NCBI GenBank assembly: GCA_946186175.1
Contig: CAMHMG010000043.1
Span: 1 to 15,626 of the forward strand
DNA: 15,626 nucleotides
Direction of reading: 5' to 3'
Origin: an uncultured Clostridia bacterium
Lineage (GTDB): Bacteria > Bacillota > Clostridia > Lachnospirales > Lachnospiraceae
Shown here in pieces: positions 6,988-13,911 of this stretch. Under the pieces are notes generated by a model that saw only the letters and a program-made list of their open reading frames with translations, was not told the DNA's origin and did not search any database. The first letter of the stretch is position 1, and each line of letters opens with the position of its first letter. A program made the position numbers and the translations under genes.

Positions 6988-8259
6988 TTATGCCTCATCA
7001 ATAGCTTTTCCAATATCATTTCTCATATACTTATTATCGAAATCTATCCATTTTGTTGCCTCATATGCATTGGCTCTGGCTTCCTTAAGATCTTTGCCCT
7101 TTGCAGTAACACCAAGCACACGTCCGCCGTTAGTTACAGTCTTCTGACCCGCAAACTTGGTTCCGGCATGGAATACATAGTAACCATCCTTGCCTTCAAA
7201 TGATTCAAGTCCCTTAATCTCAAATCCCTTCTCATAAGAAACGGGATATCCGTCTGAAGCAAGCACAACACATACCGCCGCATTATCCTCAAACTGAAGG
7301 TCTATCTCATCAAGTCTTCCATCAACGCATGCTTCCATAACTTCAATTATATCATTCTTCATTCTCGGAAGTACAACCTGTGCCTCCGGGTCACCGAATC
7401 TTGCATTGAACTCTAACACCTTTGGCCCCTTTTCAGTTAACATAAGTCCTGTAAATAGAACACCTACAAAATCTCTGCCCTCCGCTTTCATTGCAGCCAT
7501 AGTCTTGTCATATATCTCTTTCTGACAGAATTTTGCAATGTCCTCTGTATAGAAAGGACTTGGAGAAAATGTTCCCATTCCGCCTGTATTAAGTCCCTGA
7601 TCGCCATCCTTAGCACGCTTGTGATCCTGAGCAGATGTCATGGTCTTTATCGTAGTGCCGTCGCAGAATGCCAGCACGGAAACCTCCCGGCCAGTCATGA
7701 ACTCCTCAATGACCATGCGATTGCCGGCATCTCCAAAATGCTTGTCAAGCATTATCTCCTTAACTCCTGCTTTAGCTTCTTCCAAATCCTTGCATATAAG
7801 AACGCCCTTGCCAAGTGCAAGTCCATCAGCCTTCAATACGATAGGAAAGGTTGCAGTTTCAAGATACTTAAGCGCATCATCCGCATTATCAAAATTCTCA
7901 TAGGCTGCAGTCGGAATATCGTACTTTTTCATAAGATCCTTAGAAAAAGCCTTAGAGCCTTCAATGATAGCTGCATTAGCACGTGGTCCGAACACCTTGA
8001 TTCCTGCCTTTTCAAATGCATCCACACATCCTGCAACCAAAGGATCATCAGGTCCAACGATTACAAAATCAATGCCTGTTTCCCTGGCAAAATCAACCTG
8101 CTTATCAAAATCCATAACAGGAATATTAACACATTCCGCAATCTCAGCAATTCCTGCATTGCCCGGAGCACAGTATATCTCATCCACTCTTTTGCTCTTT
8201 GAAACGCAGTATGCTATTGCATGCTCTCTTCCACCGCTTCCTATTATAAGTACTTTCAT
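6988..8259 (-). CDS. purD: Phosphoribosylamine-glycine ligase (GARS)
   Basis: The second step of purine synthesis: ATP-dependent joining of glycine to 5-phosphoribosylamine to give GAR. 423 residues, the normal length. Motifs in order are the N-terminal GSGGREHA (7-14), GPDDPLVAG, the ATP-grasp segments GLALGKGV and EEFMTGREVSVLAF, the signature GLNTGGMGTFSPSP, and FNARFGDPEAQ, which carries metal-binding residues. The start has AAGGAGG 12 bases upstream, a rather long spacing, and a closer AGGA. It lies 109 bases after purN in the purM-purN-purD cluster and is probably cotranscribed, since no terminator or clear promoter is seen in that gap. Confidence 0.97.
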   Translation of the reverse strand: MKVLIIGSGGREHAIAYCVSKSKRVDEIYCAPGNAGIAEIAECVNIPVMDFDKQVDFARETGIDFVIVGPDDPLVAGCVDAFEKAGIKVFGPRANAAIIEGSKAFSKDLMKKYDIPTAAYENFDNADDALKYLETATFPIVLKADGLALGKGVLICKDLEEAKAGVKEIMLDKHFGDAGNRMVIEEFMTGREVSVLAFCDGTTIKTMTSAQDHKRAKDGDQGLNTGGMGTFSPSPFYTEDIAKFCQKEIYDKTMAAMKAEGRDFVGVLFTGLMLTEKGPKVLEFNARFGDPEAQVVLPRMKNDIIEVMEACVDGRLDEIDLQFEDNAAVCVVLASDGYPVSYEKGFEIKGLESFEGKDGYYVFHAGTKFAGQKTVTNGGRVLGVTAKGKDLKEARANAYEATKWIDFDNKYMRNDIGKAIDEA

Positions 8260-8368
8260 TTGTCCTAATATCCTCCTTGAAATGTTTTATATCATTATTA
8301 AATAATCTACCAGTTTTTCTTCTCCTTCAAATAATCATACGTTCGTGAATAGCTTGATTCCTAAATTA

Positions 8369-8995
8369 TTATGAATTTATAACCGTCTTTCCATCCACTA
8401 CAGACACCCTACCGTTCGCAATAAGATTAATCGCCTCCGGCAGAAGTTTCCACTCAGCCTGCTCCATAACACGTCGCTGCAAGATTTCAGGTGTATCACC
8501 CTGCTCGACTTCAACTGCTTTCTGTAAAATGATCGGTCCCGTATCAGTTCCTTTATCTACAAAATGCACAGTTGCACCCACTACCTTCACACCTCGGCTA
8601 AGTGCAGCCTCATGCACCTTTAGTCCATAGAAGCCTGTGCCGCAAAATGAAGGTATAAGCGACGGGTGTATATTGATAATTCTGTTCTCATATTTATCAA
8701 TCAATTCAAGTGGAATCACCACAAGATATCCTGCAAGAACAATAAGATCAACATTTAATGAATCAATAGTCTCGATTAATGCCTTGTGAAATTCCTCTCT
8801 TGTGCCGTAATCCTTAGGCGATACAAGAATATCCTTGATTCCTGCATTCTTCGCTCTCTCTAACGCATACGCACCCTTGTTGTTGCTGATCACAGCAACC
8901 AATTCAGTATTAGTTATCTTTCCATCATTTATCGCATCAATGATAGCCTGAAGATTGGTGCCGCCACCGGACACCATTACTGCTACTCTTAACAT
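8369..8995 (-). CDS. purN: Phosphoribosylglycinamide formyltransferase (GART)
   Basis: The third step of purine synthesis: transfers a formyl group from 10-formyltetrahydrofolate to GAR, giving FGAR. 208 residues, the usual length. The nucleotide-binding SGGGTNLQ (9-16) is present. The catalytic triad of the family is intact: N108 and H110 in NIHPSLIP, and D151 in the TDTGPII segment. The SFCGTGFYGLKVHEAAL segment is of the clostridial type. The start codon overlaps the end of purM by 7 bases (ATGTTAA), a typical translational-coupling arrangement, with GGGGAGAAGG upstream. Confidence 0.97.
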   Translation of the reverse strand: MLRVAVMVSGGGTNLQAIIDAINDGKITNTELVAVISNNKGAYALERAKNAGIKDILVSPKDYGTREEFHKALIETIDSLNVDLIVLAGYLVVIPLELIDKYENRIINIHPSLIPSFCGTGFYGLKVHEAALSRGVKVVGATVHFVDKGTDTGPIILQKAVEVEQGDTPEILQRRVMEQAEWKLLPEAINLIANGRVSVVDGKTVINS

Positions 8996-10014
8996 ATCTT
9001 CACGCCCTTCTCCCCTGACTCAATAGTTCCAAGTTTCCATGCCTTGTCTCCTGCAGCATTAATAGCAGAAATCGTCTTATCTGCATCAGCGCTGTCTACC
9101 GCAAGCACCATTCCAACACCCATATTAAAGGTGTTATACATCATCTGTTCCTCAATATCACCTGTCTTTGCAAGGAGTTTGAATATTGCGGGAACCTCGT
9201 ATGAATCCTTCTCTACAACTGCGCATATTCCATCCGGAAGCATTCTCGGAATATTCTCATAGAAACCTCCACCTGTTATATGCGAGCATCCCTTGACCGT
9301 AATGCCCGCTTCCTTAACGCTCTTTAAAGCCTTAACATATATTCTTGTAGGTGCAATGAGCGCTTCTCCCAAAGTCTTGCCAAGCTCATCATAGTAAGTT
9401 TCCAAAGACTCCTTCGTCATCTCAAATACTTTTCTGACAAGAGAAAAACCGTTAGAATGCACACCCGAAGAAGCAATACCGATCAAAGTATCACCCGGCT
9501 TAATATTCTCTCCTGTTATAAGATTCTTCCTGTCACATACACCAACTGCAAATCCTGCAAGGTCATATTCATCAACAGGCATAAGATCAGGATGTTCAGC
9601 TGTCTCGCCACCGATAAGTGCTGCATCAGACTGCTTACAGCCTTCTGCCACACCCTTGACTATTGTTGCGATCTTCTCAGGATAATTCTTGCCACATGCA
9701 ATATAATCAAGGAAGAATAACGGCTCACCTCCTGCACAAGCTATATCATTGACACACATTGCCACAGCATCTATACCTATTGTATCATGCTTATCCATAA
9801 TAAATGCCAGCTTAACCTTAGTACCGCATCCATCAGTACCTGAGAGAAGTACCGGATCATCCATATCCTTAATCTTCTTAAGGGAAAATGCTCCCGAAAA
9901 ACCTCCAAGACCTCCAAGTACTTCAGATCTTAACGTTTCCTTAACATAATCCTTCATAAGCTCCACTGACTTATAGCCTGCCTCAATATCAACGCCTGCT
10001 TTCTTGTAATCCAT
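8989..10014 (-). CDS. purM: Phosphoribosylformylglycinamidine cyclo-ligase (AIRS)
   Basis: The fifth step of purine synthesis: ATP-dependent closure of the imidazole ring of FGAM to give AIR. About 341 residues, normal length. Signatures are SGTDGCGTKVKLA near the N-terminus, DAVAMCVNDIACAGGEPLFFLDY, GGETAEHPDLMP, SSGVHSNGFSLVR and GGGFYENIPRM. Two in-phase ATGs (10020 and 10014) are possible. AGGAGG is at 10028-10023, too close to the first ATG but 8 bases from the second, so 10014 is preferred. A 10-bp palindrome AATGATCATT (10029-10038) abuts the ribosome binding site. It heads the purM-purN-purD unit. No purine riboswitch is seen ahead of it. Confidence 0.96.
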   Translation of the reverse strand: MDYKKAGVDIEAGYKSVELMKDYVKETLRSEVLGGLGGFSGAFSLKKIKDMDDPVLLSGTDGCGTKVKLAFIMDKHDTIGIDAVAMCVNDIACAGGEPLFFLDYIACGKNYPEKIATIVKGVAEGCKQSDAALIGGETAEHPDLMPVDEYDLAGFAVGVCDRKNLITGENIKPGDTLIGIASSGVHSNGFSLVRKVFEMTKESLETYYDELGKTLGEALIAPTRIYVKALKSVKEAGITVKGCSHITGGGFYENIPRMLPDGICAVVEKDSYEVPAIFKLLAKTGDIEEQMMYNTFNMGVGMVLAVDSADADKTISAINAAGDKAWKLGTIESGEKGVKIC

Positions 10015-10086
10015 TATCATTTCCTCCTAATGATCATTTTTCGTAACTATTTAAGTCCCTTCATAGCTACCATTCTTCTTTAATAT

Positions 10087-10115
10087 ATATTGAAACTGAA
10101 TGATATCGCTGTCAA
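10087..10115 (-). promoter_or_regulatory. Possible promoter of the purM-purN-purD unit
   Basis: A perfect TTGACA (10115-10110) on the minus strand, followed by an A/T-rich stretch. With a 17-base spacer the -10 is a weak CAATAT (10092-10087). The better TATATT lies at an unusually long spacing (22 bases). Placement in front of purM supports it, but the -10 is unsettled. Confidence 0.4.
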
Positions 10116-10134
10116 AAACGCCTTTTGCCATCCA

Positions 10135-10197
10135 ATGATATATGAGATTTTTTTGTGTAAGCACAAAGCAATTATTGAGTTTTGACATTTATATCAT
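10135..10197 (-). repeat. Nested inverted repeat after the phosphodiesterase gene
   Basis: An 8-bp outer stem ATGATATA/TATATCAT (10197-10190 with 10142-10135) encloses a 6-bp hairpin TTTGTG-CTTA-CACAAA (10167-10152). It begins a few bases after the stop codon of the phosphodiesterase gene. The run after the inner stem is A rather than T on the transcribed strand, so it does not look like an intrinsic terminator. It may be a mild 3'-end stabiliser. Confidence 0.35.
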
Positions 10198-10201
10198 GCA
10201 A

Positions 10202-11887
10202 TTATATATCTTTAACTTTGGTAATATCATATCTTTTCATTCTTAATCTTTCTGTAAATTCATCAACAGGCATCGGTCTGTCAAACAAAAATCCCTGAAC
10301 CACATGGCAGTCGATATCATGTAAGAACTCAACCTGTGACCAATTCTCAACACCTTCGGTTATAACATCCATATCAAGCTCTCTGGCCATCCTGACAATG
10401 TTGGTTATAACTATCATGTCACTTTCGGTTATTTCTTCATCATCAATAAATGATTTATCAATTTTCAAAACATCAACTGAAAAATTTCTCAATATATTAA
10501 ATGAAGAAACTCCTGTTCCAAAATCATCAATTGCTGTAGCTATACCATGCTCCTTCATCTTCTCCATGAATACATTTAGCATTCCATATTCTTCTTCATC
10601 AGAAGTCTCAGTAATCTCTATTTCTATATATTTCGGATTAATTCCAAAATCATTGATCATATCAATTATTCTCTGTGGAAAATCCGGATTAAGTAAATGT
10701 TTACGGGAAAAGTTAACAGACACTCTTACAGGCTTAATTCCCTGTATTTGCCACAGATTAATGTCATGGCATACCTTTTCCAACATATAGAAATCAAGTT
10801 CACATACCGTACCATCTGATTCAATAAGCGGTATAAATTCACCAGGAGCAATAACTTTACCATCAGACACCCATCTCGCCAATGCTTCTGCACCTGAAAT
10901 GCTGTATGTATCCGTCTCAACTTTGGGCTGATAATAGACTACAAATTCGCCTTTCGCTAATGCAGGTTTGAACTTTGCACGTATCTGTTTCTGATGAAAT
11001 GCTTCCTGATTCATTTCCTTTGTCAGAAACATATATGGTTTTTTTGTGACATTCTTCGCAACATTTAATGCAACAGAACATCTGCTTATAATCTGACCAT
11101 AATCTTCAAGATCATCTTCTATCTCAAATACGCCTGCAACTGCAGGCACATTAACCGTAATCATTTTTCCATCAACATAGGCATAAGTCTCAAAGTTCTC
11201 TATGAGCTTAAGAAACAGCATTGTCCTTTCCTTTTGAATCAGTGCTACAAAATTATCCCCGCCTAATCGACCGATACACTCATCTTTATTTGCAAAATCA
11301 ATAAGCGCAGAGGTATAACGACACAATATTTTATCCGCCTCCTCCTTGCCAAACTCCATATTGACAAGTCCAAAACCTTTGAGATTAAAATAAAACGCAT
11401 TATATCGTGACAGCTCTTTTTTGTAATACTTATCTTTAACATATTCAAAATATCCCATGAAATTAGGCATTCCTGTCATCGAATCAGTCAAAGAGGATTT
11501 CTTAACAATACCCATTAGTTTATACTTTCCAAGATGGAAGAAAAGAATATCAAACATTACATCCATATCTTTCTTTTCCTGTTCCGTCCACGGCTCGCTG
11601 CCTTCAAGTCCTACCAGGGAAAAACCCGCAACCTTATTATTTTCATAATAAAAATCCTTGGAATATATATTATTTTCGTCAATATTACCCTTGTTAAGAA
11701 AAAATATCTTATTATCGTCTTTTTCATCATCAAATATACTACTGCCGTTCTCATAATAATGTATCCGCACTTCTCCAAAATGAAACTGTTCAGCCATCTC
11801 AATAAATGCATCCTTAATCACTTCAAATGAATTAGCGTTATTAGTTAGTATATTAACAAATTTTGCAAAATGTTGATCACACAGCAT
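10202..11887 (-). CDS. Cyclic-di-GMP phosphodiesterase with degenerate GGDEF and intact EAL domain
   Basis: A soluble 561-residue protein predicted to hydrolyse the second messenger c-di-GMP to pGpG. Residues 1-125 form a GAF-like sensor region with no membrane segment. Residues 130-290 are a GGDEF domain whose signature reads GGDNF (209-213). The Mg-binding Asp of the family is replaced in YFNLKGF, so cyclase activity is unlikely and a regulatory role is plausible. Residues 300-550 are an EAL domain with the catalytic set visible: E334 in EALARW, N392 in VNFS, E425 in EITET, D454-D455 in DDFGTG, K475 in LKIDKS, E511 in EGVEN and Q531 in QGF. The ATG directly follows the TAG stop of hscC with no base between, and the ribosome binding site (GGGGGG) lies inside hscC, so translation is probably coupled. 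Confidence 0.93.
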   Translation of the reverse strand: MLCDQHFAKFVNILTNNANSFEVIKDAFIEMAEQFHFGEVRIHYYENGSSIFDDEKDDNKIFFLNKGNIDENNIYSKDFYYENNKVAGFSLVGLEGSEPWTEQEKKDMDVMFDILFFHLGKYKLMGIVKKSSLTDSMTGMPNFMGYFEYVKDKYYKKELSRYNAFYFNLKGFGLVNMEFGKEEADKILCRYTSALIDFANKDECIGRLGGDNFVALIQKERTMLFLKLIENFETYAYVDGKMITVNVPAVAGVFEIEDDLEDYGQIISRCSVALNVAKNVTKKPYMFLTKEMNQEAFHQKQIRAKFKPALAKGEFVVYYQPKVETDTYSISGAEALARWVSDGKVIAPGEFIPLIESDGTVCELDFYMLEKVCHDINLWQIQGIKPVRVSVNFSRKHLLNPDFPQRIIDMINDFGINPKYIEIEITETSDEEEYGMLNVFMEKMKEHGIATAIDDFGTGVSSFNILRNFSVDVLKIDKSFIDDEEITESDMIVITNIVRMARELDMDVITEGVENWSQVEFLHDIDCHVVQGFLFDRPMPVDEFTERLRMKRYDITKVKDI

Positions 11888-13582
11888 CTAAAAGCCCCCC
11901 GTAAACTCTTCGATAAAGTCTATAAACTCCCGTCTGGCACCCTCAATAACCGCATCTTCTCTTGTGTCTAGTGCTTTTTCAAATTCTCTAAGCGCATATT
12001 CAATCTCTATTCTGTTTCTGCCAACGCTCTCCTCATACAAACGCTCACCCTTTAACAGCAGAAGCTTATTCTCCTCTTTTTCCCTCGGATGAATCTTAAG
12101 ATAAGACAGTGCCTCCATTCGTTCCTTTATCTCTTCTTCAGACATATCCGTTGCATTAGTCCTTATGATCTGCTTTGTAATTTCTCCTGTAGATATAACC
12201 TTAATCTCCACCTCAAGTATTGAATTGACATCATAAGTATACGTTACATCAACACATTCTTTTCCAGCTTCAGCTTTAGGAACATTAATTCTGATCTCAC
12301 CAAGCAGTACATTATTACCTGTAAATCTGCTTTCACCCTGAAGAACTTTACATCTTATCTGCGTCTGATTATCACTGACTGTATATAACCTTTCCGTTCT
12401 GCTTGCCGGAATAGTTGTATTTCTCTCTATTATAGGACAATAATGACCATCCTCAAACCTGCCGTTCTCCTTCTCCCATACAACCTCTGTTCCCAGAGTA
12501 AATGGACACACATCAGTTAAAATTACCTCTTTGATTCCTTCCTTGCGCTCCTTCATTGCACCCTGTACAGCAGCGCCAAGCGCAACCGCCTCATCAGGAT
12601 TGATTGAAGTGTCCGGCAGATTGTGAAAAAGTTTTCCTACAAACTTCCGGATAAATGACAACTTGGTAGCTCCGCCTACCAAAACAACGCGGTCTATATC
12701 CTTAAGCCTAATATTGGCGTCAGCAAGACTTCTCTTAATAGGCTGTCTTATCTTATCTAACAGTTCATCACACTTTGCTTCATATTCGTCTATACTCAGA
12801 TTAAGCTCATAAGTCTTTTCATTAATAATACAAGACATAACGCTGTTGTGATTATCTTTGAAGCCAATCTTTAAATTTTCCGCCTGCTTTCTAATATATC
12901 TCAGTTCCTTGTCATTTAACGTATTCTTATCAAGCTCCGGATTCTTGTCAAAAAAGATATCCTCTATAACCTTGGTAAAATCTTCACCGCCAAGGAAATT
13001 ATCACCGGCAACAGCTCTCACTTCAATTATTGTATCAATTAGTTCCAGGATAGAAACGTCAAATGTTCCTCCTCCTAAATCAAACACAAGAAATTTGCCA
13101 TTGTTACTGTTCTGATACAGGCCATATGCTATAGCAGCTGCCGTAGGCTCACTTATTATTCTTTCAACCTTAAGCCCCGCCAGTTTGCCGGCTCTTTTGG
13201 TTGCTTTTCTTCTTTCATCATTAAAGTATGCGGGCACACTGACAACCGCCTCAGTCACCTCTTCTCCAAGATATACCTCTGCATCCTCTTTCAAAGCTTT
13301 TAAAACAAGCGCCGACAACTCCTCCGGAAGAAACTTCTTTCCGGATAGTTCATATATCTTTTCACTACCCATACTACGCTTAAATACAGAAGCAGCGCTT
13401 TCAGGATATAAAAGCATTCTCTCTTTTGCTGTTTCACCTATATATACTTGTCCATCCTCATCAACGCTCACAACAGAAGGAGTAAGATTTTTACCAAGAC
13501 GATTAGGTATTATCTTAGGTCCGTCTTCAGTGTAATAAGCCACAAGACTGTTTGTAGTTCCCAAATCTATGCCAATAATCAT
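11888..13582 (-). CDS. hscC: Hsp70-family chaperone HscC
   Basis: An ATP-driven chaperone of the short Hsp70 branch typified by E. coli HscC (Hsc62). At 564 residues it is clearly shorter than DnaK (about 610-640). The ATPase domain shows GIDLGTTNS (4-12), SVPAYFNDERRKATKRAG, EPTAAAIAYGL, VFDLGGGTFDVS (166-177), GDNFLGGEDF and LVGGATK (301-307). The substrate-binding part has DVCPFTLGTEV and PIIERNTTIPASR, the latter close to the PIIERNTTVPVSR of E. coli HscC as remembered, and then a short helical tail. A DnaK-like EEVD or Gly-rich tail is absent. The start has GAGG 7 bases upstream. A TPR protein lies upstream and the coupled phosphodiesterase downstream. No J-domain partner or nucleotide-exchange factor is in the window. 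Substrates are unknown. Confidence 0.93.
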   Translation of the reverse strand: MIIGIDLGTTNSLVAYYTEDGPKIIPNRLGKNLTPSVVSVDEDGQVYIGETAKERMLLYPESAASVFKRSMGSEKIYELSGKKFLPEELSALVLKALKEDAEVYLGEEVTEAVVSVPAYFNDERRKATKRAGKLAGLKVERIISEPTAAAIAYGLYQNSNNGKFLVFDLGGGTFDVSILELIDTIIEVRAVAGDNFLGGEDFTKVIEDIFFDKNPELDKNTLNDKELRYIRKQAENLKIGFKDNHNSVMSCIINEKTYELNLSIDEYEAKCDELLDKIRQPIKRSLADANIRLKDIDRVVLVGGATKLSFIRKFVGKLFHNLPDTSINPDEAVALGAAVQGAMKERKEGIKEVILTDVCPFTLGTEVVWEKENGRFEDGHYCPIIERNTTIPASRTERLYTVSDNQTQIRCKVLQGESRFTGNNVLLGEIRINVPKAEAGKECVDVTYTYDVNSILEVEIKVISTGEITKQIIRTNATDMSEEEIKERMEALSYLKIHPREKEENKLLLLKGERLYEESVGRNRIEIEYALREFEKALDTREDAVIEGARREFIDFIEEFTGGF

Positions 13583-13685
13583 ATTGCGTCCTCGCTTATA
13601 TCAAAAATATGTATGTCAATTTTCTCTTCTTAATATGCTATATCAAAACATCAATAAAGCTAGAATTACGAAATAAAGTTTCTTA

Positions 13686-13714
13686 ATTATATAAAAAAGC
13701 GTACTTACAGACAT
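13686..13714 (-). promoter_or_regulatory. Possible promoter of hscC
   Basis: Minus-strand perfect TATAAT (13691-13686) with a 17-base spacer to ATGTCT (13714-13709), a poor -35. It lies just after the terminator at 13731-13758 and leaves an untranslated leader of about 100 bases before hscC. Confidence 0.35.
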
Positions 13715-13730
13715 ATGCATAATAACACAA

Positions 13731-13758
13731 AAACACAAGAATTACAATTCCTGTGTTT
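13731..13758 (-). terminator. Terminator hairpin between the TPR gene and hscC
   Basis: A 13-bp stem with one G-U pair is formed by 13758-13746 and 13743-13731 (arms AAACACAGGAATT and AATTCTTGTGTTT) with a 2-base nominal loop. A T-run closes it on the minus strand (TTTTTGTGTT), and TTTTTTATATT follows on the plus strand, so it could work in both directions. It would end transcripts of the TPR gene. It could also act as a conditional terminator ahead of hscC. Confidence 0.75.
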
Positions 13759-13819
13759 TTTATATTACGACGATTTTTATTAAACTTATTATGCAATACT
13801 GATAAAAGACTCTTATCTC

Positions 13820-13905
13820 GTATATATTCAGCCAGACTTCATAGATACGCGACAGACATGGTGCTTACGCTCATTCCAGTTTGCCTGTCGTATCGTAGAA
13901 TATAC
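13820..13905 (-). other. Irregular long stem-loop after the TPR gene
   Basis: Starting 6 bases after the TPR stop codon, an 86-base segment can fold on itself. The outer pairing is GTATATTC (13905-13898) with GAATATATAC (13829-13820). Then come GATAC/GTATC and GACAG/CTGTC with a 2-base bulge (13894-13885 with 13855-13844), and then TGG/CCA and GC-GTAA-GC, a GNRA-type apical loop. A small hairpin GATAA/TTATC (13817-13801) follows, and then the terminator at 13758-13731. The order (folded domain, terminator, gene) resembles a riboswitch-type leader of hscC, but it may simply be a 3' untranslated structure of the TPR gene. No known family was recognised. The rest of the 13583-13911 gap shows only the features listed. 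Confidence 0.45.
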
Positions 13906-13911
13906 ATTTTT

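Noticed and set aside
13595..13619. Promoter TTGACA...TATAAG just before hscC
   Set aside because: The spacer is only 13 bases and the -10 would overlap the ribosome binding site region.
13820..13905. c-di-GMP-I (GEMM) riboswitch
   Set aside because: Only the GGCAAAC word matches. The GACGCAAAGC block and the expected tetraloop-receptor arrangement are absent. It is kept only as a check to run.
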